A stretch of 5,782 nucleotides of DNA from an uncultured Mycoplasmatota bacterium (GTDB lineage Bacteria; Bacillota_I; Bacilli_A; RF39; UBA660). Shown in pieces: positions 1 through 5,329 of this stretch; positions within the stretch are counted from its first letter, which is position 1, and each line of letters starts with the position of its first letter. The notes beneath the pieces are model-generated. The model saw nothing but the letters and a program-made list of their open reading frames with translations, searched no databases and was not told where the DNA came from. The stretch covers positions 1 to 5,782 of the forward strand of contig USDC01000050.1 of NCBI GenBank assembly GCA_900553435.1, read 5' to 3'. The position numbers were made by a program, and so were the translations under genes.

Positions 1-86
1 TTGCTATTTGTTTATTATAAACTTAATTTATACATATTATCTATCTTTTCTAATATAAGGGTTACTTCTTTATACAATTTTAAAGT

Positions 87-509
87 TTAGTTATTTTTTG
101 TTTTATAAACATTCATTATCATATCAGTTGCTAAAATATCAATATTATCTAAATCTTTTATAGAAACTTTTCTTATTTCATAATAATTTTCTTCACTACA
201 TTTTTCAAGTTCTTCTCCGCCTAATTTTGGAGTACCTTTTATTATACTACATTTAAAAAAATGTTCAATTGTATCAGTAGTTTCTTTAACCCCTAAATAT
301 CTTTCAATTTTTACATCAACCGAAAACTCTTCTTTCAATTCCCTTATAACTGCTTGTTCTAAATCTTCACTATCATCAACTCCACCACCTGGAATTACAT
401 AATATTCTTTAACTTCCTTATTTTCTTTTTTCTTTCTTCTAAACATTGTATATAAACTTTCACCATCAAAAATAATTCCTCTTGCACTAATTCTTTTTTT
501 ACTATTCAT
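87..509 (-). CDS. Nudix hydrolase, 140 aa
   Basis: A small cytosolic Nudix-fold pyrophosphohydrolase, a family that cleaves nucleoside diphosphates linked to another moiety using a divalent metal. The substrate cannot be told from sequence. The Nudix box is at residues 42-64 and matches G-x5-E-x7-R-E-U-x-E-E-x-G-U: G42, E48, R56, E57, E60 and E61 are all present, so catalysis should be intact. The penultimate Gly is Ser63, a tolerated change. The N-terminal strand (residues 6-14) and the YYVIPGGG approach to the box are typical. The ATG at 509-507 is preceded by AAGGAGAG at 517-524 with good spacing, which supports the start. It is monocistronic, with over 300 bp between it and abiF. I see no clear terminator in the 86 bases downstream. 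Family assignment is firm, specificity is open. Confidence 0.93.
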   Translation of the reverse strand: MNSKKRISARGIIFDGESLYTMFRRKKKENKEVKEYYVIPGGGVDDSEDLEQAVIRELKEEFSVDVKIERYLGVKETTDTIEHFFKCSIIKGTPKLGGEELEKCSEENYYEIRKVSIKDLDNIDILATDMIMNVYKTKNN

Positions 510-575
510 ATTTTCACTCTCCTTTATATTAATTTTAGAAAAATTAGCAATCTTTCTTACTCTAATTTTAAAAAT

Positions 576-599
576 ATTCTAATTACCTACATTCTATCA
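576..599 (-). promoter_or_regulatory. Candidate promoter for the Nudix gene
   Basis: On the minus strand TGATAGAAT (599-591) fits an extended -10 (TG-n-TAGAAT) with a start near 584, giving a leader of about 75 nt. No good -35 lies 17 nt upstream. A second TAGAAT at 581-576 is an alternative. The whole stretch is AT-rich, so chance matches are expected. Confidence 0.35.
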
Positions 600-639
600 A
601 AATCAACTTTTTTTGAAATCAGTTTAAAACTTTAATTTT

Positions 640-670
640 ATTTTACCATTAAAATTGTTAAGGGTAAAAT
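640..670. repeat. 8-bp inverted repeat in the abiF-Nudix intergenic region
   Basis: ATTTTACC (640-647) and GGTAAAAT (663-670) are perfect inverted arms around a 15-nt spacer, and the outer flanks continue with AT-rich imperfect pairing. It lacks a following U-run on the minus strand, so it is not an obvious terminator. It could be an operator or a structured leader element, or chance in AT-rich DNA. Apart from this, a weak nested hairpin at 732-769 and the promoter candidate near 590, I see nothing in the 510-824 gap. Confidence 0.35.
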
Positions 671-824
671 TAAAATGTAGAAAATTGAACATTATTATTC
701 TCAACTTTTTGCACATTTTTATATTGACTTTAACAATAACCCTATACAGGTTAATAATTCTTTTATTGTCGCTTTTATATAATAGTTCAAAATATTATTA
801 ATAACATAGAAAATACCAATATTC

Positions 825-851
825 AAAAACCTCTACACATTTGTATAGAGG
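825..851 (-). terminator. Rho-independent terminator of the abiF unit
   Basis: On the minus strand CCTCTATACA and its partner TGTGTAGAGG (830-851) form a stem of about 9 bp with one G-U pair and a short A-rich loop. It is followed at once by TTTTT (829-825). This is the strongest hairpin-plus-U-run in the accessory block. It ends transcripts from abiF and from the downstream repeat RNA. Confidence 0.85.
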
Positions 852-855
852 TCTG

Positions 856-892
856 ACGACTTAGAGCTTCAAAAGTTTTCTAAGTACCAATC
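856..892 (-). repeat. 37-nt direct repeat, downstream copy
   Basis: It matches 1815-1851 at 34 of 37 positions in the same orientation, starting 29 nt past the abiF stop codon. The inverted arms ACTTAGA (859-865) and TCTAAGT (879-885) pair over 7 bp, with a short inner CTT/AAG helix. The differences from the other copy are A865 and T879 (a pair, G and C in the other copy) and A871 (in the loop). Similarity stops sharply at both ends of the 37 nt. Confidence 0.93.
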
Positions 893-898
893 ATTAAT

Positions 899-927
899 AT
901 TCTATTCAATATAATTAACTTTATTCA
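899..927 (-). promoter_or_regulatory. Possible weak promoter of the downstream repeat RNA
   Basis: TAGAAT (904-899, 5/6 to the -10 consensus) lies 6 nt before the 5' G of the repeat, matching the offset in the upstream copy. The -35 position at 17-nt spacing reads TGAATA (3/6) and overlaps the abiF stop codon. The support is positional coincidence with a strong promoter rather than motif quality. Confidence 0.35.
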
Positions 928-1790
928 TTGAAAAATCCCATTAAATATAAAATCAAATTTATATCAATAGATTTAATATTATTTTTTAATTTTTCAATTT
1001 CCAAATTTATTACCTTTTCAAACATCTCAGTTTTTTCTTCATCTAATAATTGTTGCATAGATTTCATAATCATATAAATATTAGTTGAATTATCTTTATT
1101 TTTATAGTTTTTATCTATTATTTTAAAAGCAATCAAAAACTTGCTATGAAAAGAAAACATTCTATCATTATGAGCACAAATGTTCCTAATCATAGTAATA
1201 TTTTTCATTACCTGTTTTAAGAAATTATCAGGTACTTTAAACTCTTTACTAATAGCTTGTCTATCCGATTGTTTCAGCATACTATATAAACGGCTTAACT
1301 CTCCCCATGTTAAAATTTTAACTAAAATAAAAGGTGGTACAAAACCATAATTGTTAATATAATGAGTAACAGCTTCGTGTTTGCCATTTTGTTTATTTAT
1401 TTCTTCATTTATTTTATCAATATTCATTTGTATTATTTTAGGATTAATATTAGTGTCAAAATTGTCTATTAATAAGTAATTATTAATACCATATTTTGAT
1501 GATAAAAGTTCAGCTAGTAAGGATTTTATAACTGCTTCTATTTCTAAAATATAAGTTAAAAAAATAAAGCGAATGTTTTTGTCAAATTCATATAACGAAT
1601 ATATTTCCTCAAAAGTCACATTTTTCTTATAATTATTATCCATAGTTTTAAATACATTTTTATATGTGTTTACAATAGAATAATAAGAATATTTTTTTAT
1701 TTTATTTAAAGCATAATCTTTGTTAGTAACAGTTACTCCTTTAGAAATTATATGATCTAATAATTCTTCAGAACTTTTATATTGTTTCAA
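921..1790 (-). CDS. abiF: Abi_2/AbiF-family HEPN protein, probable RNase toxin of an abortive-infection or RNA-partnered TA module, 289 aa
   Basis: Abi_2 (AbiD/AbiF) proteins are phage-abortive-infection factors with an alpha-helical HEPN ribonuclease fold. Numbered from the start chosen here, the HEPN signature R-x4-H is RNICAH at residues 202-207. The LEIEAVIKSLLAELLSSKYG helix (82-101) and the HYINNYGFVPPFILVKILTW segment with GELSRLY (143-169) are family hallmarks. Length is normal for the family. A GTG at 1799 opens the frame, but it lies only 1 nt from the AAGGA ribosome site (1805-1801). The TTG at 1790 has 10-nt spacing and gives the usual N-terminus (MKQYKSSEELLDHI), so I start there. 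No transmembrane segment is seen. It is transcribed from a near-consensus promoter with a hairpin leader and flanked by matching 37-nt RNA-like repeats, the layout expected of a toxin paired with a small RNA. It sits alone between core genes, so it is probably acquired. The symbol is family-level; AbiD is the alternative name. Confidence 0.85.
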   Translation of the reverse strand: MKQYKSSEELLDHIISKGVTVTNKDYALNKIKKYSYYSIVNTYKNVFKTMDNNYKKNVTFEEIYSLYEFDKNIRFIFLTYILEIEAVIKSLLAELLSSKYGINNYLLIDNFDTNINPKIIQMNIDKINEEINKQNGKHEAVTHYINNYGFVPPFILVKILTWGELSRLYSMLKQSDRQAISKEFKVPDNFLKQVMKNITMIRNICAHNDRMFSFHSKFLIAFKIIDKNYKNKDNSTNIYMIMKSMQQLLDEEKTEMFEKVINLEIEKLKNNIKSIDINLILYLMGFFNE

Positions 1791-1800
1791 TAATATCACA

Positions 1801-1805
1801 TCCTT
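1801..1805 (-). promoter_or_regulatory. abiF ribosome binding site, adjoining the leader U-run
   Basis: AAGGA on the minus strand directly follows TTTTTATTTT, the U-run of the leader hairpin. It decides the start: GTG 1 nt away is too close, TTG 10 nt away is usable. Folding or protein binding at the leader could affect both termination and ribosome access. Confidence 0.6.
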
Positions 1806-1851
1806 AAAATAAAAACGACTTAGGGCTTCGAAAGTTTCCTAAGTACCAATC
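1806..1851 (-). ncRNA. Candidate leader RNA/attenuator with 37-nt repeat hairpin upstream of abiF
   Basis: The predicted transcript starts at G1851 and consists of the 37-nt element followed by TTTTTATTTT (1815-1806). The 7-bp stem ACTTAGG/CCTAAGT, an inner CTT/AAG helix with a UCG loop, and then CG plus a U-run form a plausible intrinsic terminator. Most transcripts could therefore end as an RNA of about 41-46 nt, with only readthrough reaching abiF. Type III toxin-antitoxin loci use the same order: promoter, RNA antitoxin, leaky terminator, RNase gene. The hairpin is modest in GC, so efficient termination is not certain. It may instead be a translational control hairpin or a protein-binding site. 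Confidence 0.6.
1815..1851 (-). repeat. 37-nt direct repeat, upstream copy
   Basis: It pairs with the copy at 856-892 (34/37 identical, same orientation, 959 bp apart). The arms are ACTTAGG (1818-1824) and CCTAAGT (1838-1844). G1824 and C1838 replace A and T of the other copy, keeping the base pair. The third difference, G1830, is in the loop. Confidence 0.93.
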
Positions 1852-1857
1852 TCCTAC

Positions 1858-1886
1858 ACTATATCATTTTTTTAGAAAACTGTCAA
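1858..1886 (-). promoter_or_regulatory. Strong sigma-A promoter of the abiF unit
   Basis: On the minus strand TTGACA (1886-1881) is followed by a 17-nt spacer and TATAGT (1863-1858), with a TG-n extended -10 (TGATATAGT). The predicted start falls at about 1851, the first base of the 37-nt repeat. It is among the best promoters in the window. Beyond it, 1887-2092 holds only AT-rich DNA in which I see no gene or clear signal. Confidence 0.88.
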
Positions 1887-2092
1887 TCCATATTGATGAT
1901 ATTATATTGTTTTAAAAAAAATTTATTTTAGTATCTTTTTCCATACCATTTGATTGTAGATATTTCATAATCTTACATGACTTCTTTTTTCTTACTTTAA
2001 ATTATAATTTTTTTAAACGTTTCATATATTCTTATCATAAAACCTTAAACATTTTTAGACTAACAAATTTAAAACATTAAGTCAAAGTACAG

Positions 2093-2134
2093 AAAAAGAA
2101 TAATTGAAGTTAAATACTCTCAATTATTCTTTTT
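2093..2134 (-). terminator. Rho-independent, possibly bidirectional, terminator after tig
   Basis: AAAAAGAATAATTGA (2093-2107) and TCAATTATTCTTTTT (2120-2134) are perfect 15-nt inverted arms, with an extra AGT/ACT pairing inside the loop. Both strands have U-runs at the outer arm. It ends tig readthrough and would also isolate the abiF promoter from upstream transcription. Confidence 0.82.
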
Positions 2135-2184
2135 TTCTTTAAACAAAAATTTTTATGTATTACGTTTTTTCGTTTTCAAAAATT

Positions 2185-2204
2185 TAAAAGTTGTACAACT
2201 TTTA
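2185..2204. repeat. Perfect 20-bp palindrome just after tig
   Basis: TAAAAGTTGTACAACTTTTA reads the same on both strands and begins 8 nt past the tig stop codon. As minus-strand RNA it gives an 8-bp stem with a GUAC loop followed by AATTTTT, so it may be a first, weaker tig terminator ahead of the one at 2093-2134. A DNA-binding site is an alternative. Confidence 0.6.
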
Positions 2205-2212
2205 TTTTTTTA

Positions 2213-3448
2213 TTACCCTTGAATTATTTCTAAAGCTTTTCTTACTTCCATGTCGTATTTAATAAATTCTATACCACCAAATGCTTTTATAAATTCTTCT
2301 TTTTCCATACCATATTTTTTAGCAAGTTCTTCAGCTTCTTTTTCTACTTCTTCATCTTTAAATTCTATCTTTTCATCTTTTGCAACTTGTTCAAGAACAA
2401 CTCTATAACTTACTCTAGCTTTTGCTTCTTCTTTCATTTGATCTCTTAAAGTTTTTTCATCACTTCTTATCATTTCTAAGTATGTATCTAGCTTAAATCC
2501 TTGCATTTGAAGTTGATTAGAAAACTCACTAACCATTCTATCTATTTCTTCTTCTATCATTTCTTCAGGTAATTCAAACTTTGCATTTTTAGTTACTTCT
2601 TTTAATACTTCATCAATATATTTATTTTCAGCTTCTCTTTCTTTATTAACTTTGATATTTTCTTCTATTTCTTTCTTAAGACTTTCAATGTCATTTATTC
2701 CTTCCATACCTAAGTCTTCAAAAAATTCTTTGCCGACCTCTGGCATAATACGTTCTTGAACTGCTTTTACTTTTACTTTAAATGTTGTTTCTTTTCCTTT
2801 TAATTCTGGAGCTGGATATTCTTTTGGAAAAGTAACTTTTATTTCTTTTTCTTCACCTTTTTTCATTCCAATTAATTGTTCTTCAAAACCAGGAATAAAT
2901 GTTTTACTACCAATTTGTAATGAAAAATCTTCACCTTTTCCACCATCAAAAGGTTTGCCATTTAAAAATCCTTCAAAATCAATAATTGCAATATTATCAT
3001 TTTCAACAGTTTCGTTTTCTTTATCTTTTAATTCAACATATTTTGCTTTTAAGTTATCTAGTTCGTGTTCTATTTCTTCTTTTGTTACCTTTACTTCGTC
3101 TTTCTTAATTCCTAAGTCTTTATATTTACCAAGTTTTACTTCTGGGGCAGTTACAATTGTATAGATAAGTTCAATTTCCTTATCATTAATATTTTTTATA
3201 TCTACTCCAGGTCTTGCAGCTGGTTTTAAATTATTTTCTTTTATTACTTTATCATATCCAGTTGGAGCAACTAAGTCTATTGCATCCATATAAAGAGATT
3301 CTATTCCATATTGTTTAATATAAACATCCTTTGGAACTTTTCCTTTTCTAAAACCTGGTACTGATACTTCCTTTTGTTTCTTTTTAAAAGCATTATCTAG
3401 TGCTTCAACCCATTCTTCTTTTAATGTAATATTATATGTATTTTTCAT
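2213..3448 (-). CDS. tig: Trigger factor, ribosome-associated chaperone and peptidyl-prolyl isomerase, 411 aa
   Basis: It binds the ribosome exit tunnel and shields nascent chains. The N-terminal ribosome-binding domain carries the signature GFRKGK at 32-37. The FKBP-type PPIase domain runs about 150-235 (DNIAIIDFEG, GGKGEDFSLQIGS, FIPGFEEQLIGMKKGE, FPKEYPAPELKGK). The C-terminal helical chaperone domain is about 236-411. The length is slightly below the usual 425-435 because the N-terminus is about 11 residues shorter than in E. coli: the usual first beta strand before the ribosome-binding loop is missing and the protein starts at the second strand. The ATG has an excellent GGAGG at 3454-3458, so the short start is real. 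It has its own promoter and lies 72 nt after greA, beyond the greA terminator. Like many chaperone genes it may be expressed independently of its neighbours. Confidence 0.97.
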   Translation of the reverse strand: MKNTYNITLKEEWVEALDNAFKKKQKEVSVPGFRKGKVPKDVYIKQYGIESLYMDAIDLVAPTGYDKVIKENNLKPAARPGVDIKNINDKEIELIYTIVTAPEVKLGKYKDLGIKKDEVKVTKEEIEHELDNLKAKYVELKDKENETVENDNIAIIDFEGFLNGKPFDGGKGEDFSLQIGSKTFIPGFEEQLIGMKKGEEKEIKVTFPKEYPAPELKGKETTFKVKVKAVQERIMPEVGKEFFEDLGMEGINDIESLKKEIEENIKVNKEREAENKYIDEVLKEVTKNAKFELPEEMIEEEIDRMVSEFSNQLQMQGFKLDTYLEMIRSDEKTLRDQMKEEAKARVSYRVVLEQVAKDEKIEFKDEEVEKEAEELAKKYGMEKEEFIKAFGGIEFIKYDMEVRKALEIIQG

Positions 3449-3474
3449 TTTTTCCTCCGTTTCATACTTAAATT

Positions 3475-3503
3475 ATTTTAACATGGCATGAGTTTTTAGT
3501 AAA
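3475..3503 (-). promoter_or_regulatory. Promoter of tig
   Basis: TTTACT (3503-3498, 4/6), a 17-nt spacer and TAAAAT (3480-3475, 5/6) with TG-n before the -10 lie between the greA terminator and the tig ribosome site. The start would be near 3468, giving a leader of about 20 nt. Confidence 0.65.
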
Positions 3504-3504
3504 G

Positions 3505-3526
3505 AAAAAAGCTTAATTTCTTAAGC
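3505..3526 (-). terminator. Rho-independent terminator overlapping the greA stop codon
   Basis: GCTTAA-GAAA-TTAAGC is a perfect 6-bp stem with a GAAA tetraloop, followed by TTTTTT (3510-3505). The TAA stop of greA (3523-3521) lies in the 5' arm, so the terminating hairpin forms at the very end of the coding region. Confidence 0.8.
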
Positions 3527-3994
3527 AATTTTGGCTATCTTTACACTAAATACACCATCTGGGGAAGATACTTCAACTTCTTCTCCAACTTTTTTATTCA
3601 TTATAGCTTTTGCGATTGGACTTTCATTTGAAATTTTATTATTAAATGGGTCTGCTTCTCTACTTCCTACTATTTTGTATTCTTCTCTATCACTTTCATC
3701 CCCATCATAAATAAGTTCAACTACAGAGCCAACTCCTACTTTATCTTTTTTTCCTTCTTCTATAATAACAGCATTTTCTAGTTCATATTCAAGCTCACTT
3801 ATTCTTTTTTCGTTTTCTGCTTGAGCAGCTCTAGCTTCTGTATATTCACTATTTTCTGAAAGGTCTCCTAATGCACGAGCTTCTTTTAAAGTATTTTTAA
3901 TTTCTTCTCTCTTTTCTAATTTTAAATAATTAAGTTCTTGTTCTAATTCTAAAAAACCTTCACTAGTAAGGAATATTTGTTTTTTATTTTCCAC
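3521..3994 (-). CDS. greA: Transcription elongation factor GreA, 157 aa
   Basis: GreA enters the RNA polymerase secondary channel and stimulates cleavage of backtracked transcripts. The N-terminal coiled coil (about 8-75) carries the acidic tip GDLSENSEY (about 42-50), whose Asp and Glu support cleavage. The C-terminal FKBP-like domain has the family block DPFNNKISNESPIAKAIMNK (about 114-133). The frame is open further upstream to a GTG at 4021, but AAAGGAGAG (4009-4001) sits before the GTG at 3994, and the predicted transcription start (about 4015) lies downstream of 4021. The GTG at 3994 gives MENKKQIFLTSEGF and the standard 157-aa length. It follows trhP by 42 nt but has its own strong promoter and terminator, so it can be a single-gene unit. 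In B. subtilis greA also lies near the yrrN-yrrO pair (with udk between). Confidence 0.96.
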   Translation of the reverse strand: MENKKQIFLTSEGFLELEQELNYLKLEKREEIKNTLKEARALGDLSENSEYTEARAAQAENEKRISELEYELENAVIIEEGKKDKVGVGSVVELIYDGDESDREEYKIVGSREADPFNNKISNESPIAKAIMNKKVGEEVEVSSPDGVFSVKIAKIA

Positions 3995-4021
3995 TTGTTT
4001 TCTCTCCTTTACTAAGCACAC

Positions 4022-4050
4022 ATAATACTACTTTATTTAAAAATTGTCAA
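4022..4050 (-). promoter_or_regulatory. Strong sigma-A promoter of greA
   Basis: TTGACA (4050-4045), a 17-nt spacer and TATTAT (4027-4022) lie on the minus strand. The -35 and part of the spacer overlap the last codons of trhP. Transcription should start near 4015, which rules out the longer greA start at 4021. Confidence 0.85.
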
Positions 4051-5224
4051 GCGCTAATTTAACTCTTAAAATATCATTTGGCTTAACTTCCTTATTAATT
4101 TTGATATATAATTTTTCCTTTGGATGTCTTGCAGCACTAACAGATTCTAATTCCTTTGTTTTTATTGATTCAACAGTAAAACTAAATGGTTCTTCTGTAG
4201 GACTAAACACTTCTATCTCGTCTCCTACACTAAAGTAATTTCTTTGTTCTATTAATGCTTCTTTAGTTTTTTTATTATATTCTAAAACCACTCCTAAAAA
4301 ATCTTTATTTGTGATTTCTTTTCTACCAGTATAATATTGTTCATTTACACCAGGAGTGTTAGAGAAAAATTGAGGTGCACTTTCTCTATTAGCACATCTG
4401 TTTAACACATATGTATAATATTGTACTCTTTTTTTATCTAATTTATTCTCATAAATGTCATTTATCATTCTTTTATATGTATTTACAATAGTTGATATAT
4501 AATAAATACTTTTCATTCTTCCTTCTATTTTTAATGAATTAACTTTTAAATCTAGTATTTCTTTTAAATGATTTGACATGTTTAAATCCTTTGTACTAAA
4601 AGAAAATAAATTTTTAGTCTTATTATCAAATGTAAACCTACAAACTTGAGAACAGCCGCCTCTATTTGAGTCTCTTTCTGTTACATAGTTTGATAATACA
4701 CATCTTCCACTGTAGCTAGTACACATTGCTCCATGTATAAACATTTCAAGTTCAATATCGACTTTTTCTTTAATTTCTTTTATATCTTCTTTTGAACATT
4801 CCCTAGCTAGTACTATTCGTTCTGCACCAAGACTCTTCCAAAATCTAGCAGCTTCATAATTAGTAATACTCTCTTGTGTTGAAATATGAAATGGAATATT
4901 TAGTTTTTGTCTTTTTATACTTTCAATCACTACCATATCACTAACTATTACTGCATCTACCTTTATTTTATTAAGTTCTTTTAAATAGTTGTCTAATTTT
5001 TTTAAATCTTCGTTATGAAAAAACATATTTACTGTAACATAGACCTTTTTATTTAACTTATGAGCATACTCTACTGCTTCTTTTATTTCATTAATTGTAA
5101 AATTATTAGCATTTGCTCTTAAACTAAAATCTTTTCCTCCAATATATACAGCATCTGCTCCATAAAGAAAAGCCCATTTTAATTTTTCTAAATCACCTGC
5201 GGGAGCTAAAATTTCAGTATTCAT
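4037..5224 (-). CDS. trhP: U32 family protein, YrrO/TrhP-type tRNA uridine hydroxylation enzyme, 395 aa
   Basis: Peptidase U32 family, the branch containing E. coli YegQ and B. subtilis YrrO. Members called TrhP take part in prephenate-dependent 5-hydroxylation of wobble U34 in tRNA, so the peptidase name is probably misleading. The N-terminus MNTEILAPAGDLEKL and GADAVYIGGKDFSLRA are diagnostic. The U32 signature lies at 161-196: H164-G-A-M-C168, SGRC175, NRGGC191 and QVC195-R, with cysteines proposed to carry a metal or Fe-S site. SLKIEGRMKS follows at 230-239, and the C-terminal barrel-like domain (about 305-395) matches YrrO length. The ATG overlaps the stop codon of an upstream reading frame as ATGA, and AAAGGGGG lies 7 nt upstream, suggesting translational coupling in an operon. 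Synteny with greA supports the YrrO assignment. The tRNA role is inferred from the family. Confidence 0.88.
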   Translation of the reverse strand: MNTEILAPAGDLEKLKWAFLYGADAVYIGGKDFSLRANANNFTINEIKEAVEYAHKLNKKVYVTVNMFFHNEDLKKLDNYLKELNKIKVDAVIVSDMVVIESIKRQKLNIPFHISTQESITNYEAARFWKSLGAERIVLARECSKEDIKEIKEKVDIELEMFIHGAMCTSYSGRCVLSNYVTERDSNRGGCSQVCRFTFDNKTKNLFSFSTKDLNMSNHLKEILDLKVNSLKIEGRMKSIYYISTIVNTYKRMINDIYENKLDKKRVQYYTYVLNRCANRESAPQFFSNTPGVNEQYYTGRKEITNKDFLGVVLEYNKKTKEALIEQRNYFSVGDEIEVFSPTEEPFSFTVESIKTKELESVSAARHPKEKLYIKINKEVKPNDILRVKLALDNF

Positions 5225-5328
5225 TTATTTTCCCCCTTTACTTTATATCCTATTTTTTGTTTTAAAAATTTATCTTCTCCAAAAAACTCTTTTTTAAATA
5301 CTTTTTTTATTTCATCTTTTGTTATAGC
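5221..5328 (-). pseudogene. C-terminal remnant of an unrecognised gene upstream of trhP (35 codons)
   Basis: An open frame reads AITKDEIKKV, FKKEFFGEDK, FLKQKIGYKV, KGENK and stops at TGA 5223-5221, overlapping the trhP ATG by 4 nt. Such an overlap is typical of operon neighbours, so this is probably the true C-terminus of a gene once reading into trhP. By B. subtilis gene order one would expect trhP1/yrrN there, but I do not recognise the peptide. Upstream the frame hits TAA (5331-5329), and the DNA beyond encodes a kinase on the other strand, so the rest of the gene is absent. No start codon is visible. Cut by rearrangement or by assembly. Confidence 0.55.
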
Positions 5329-5329
5329 T

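Larger units (their letters stand above)
825..892 (-). ncRNA. Candidate small structured RNA downstream of abiF, about 68 nt
   Basis: It begins with the downstream copy of the 37-nt element (892-856, 5' GATTGGTACTTAG...), continues through CAGA and ends in the terminator hairpin at 851-825. So it has two hairpins: the repeat hairpin (arms 885-879 and 865-859) and the terminator. A TAGAAT hexamer at 904-899 sits at exactly the same distance from the 5' G as the -10 of the upstream copy. The expected -35 (TGAATA, 927-922) is poor, so the RNA may instead be processed from abiF readthrough. Structured RNAs next to abiF-type genes are known as a class. Identity with that class is inference here. 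Confidence 0.55.

Noticed and set aside
1..86. Terminator or further gene after the Nudix stop codon
   Set aside because: Only a 5-bp CTTTA/TAAAG pairing without a U-run, and no open frame with a ribosome site on either strand.
624..716. 30-codon minus-strand ORF beginning MCKKLRIIMF in the abiF-Nudix gap
   Set aside because: No ribosome site, low-complexity Asn/Phe/Lys-rich content expected from AT-rich DNA, and no recognisable family.
724..760. Plus-strand promoter (TTGACT with TATACA)
   Set aside because: Spacer of about 13 nt is too short, and there is no plus-strand gene downstream.
856..1851. CRISPR array
   Set aside because: Only two repeat copies, separated by a whole gene rather than by spacer-sized DNA, and no cas genes in the window.
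2955..3164. Plus-strand open frame of 69 codons
   Set aside because: Antisense to the PPIase domain of tig, Ser/Phe-rich as expected of a shadow of Glu/Lys codons, with no ribosome site.
4044..4238. Plus-strand open frame of 64 codons
   Set aside because: Antisense to the 3' end of trhP, whose coding is clear. No supporting signals.
87..5224. TGA read as tryptophan (Mycoplasma-type code)
   Set aside because: Tryptophans in tig, abiF and trhP are encoded by TGG, and no gene contains an internal in-frame TGA.
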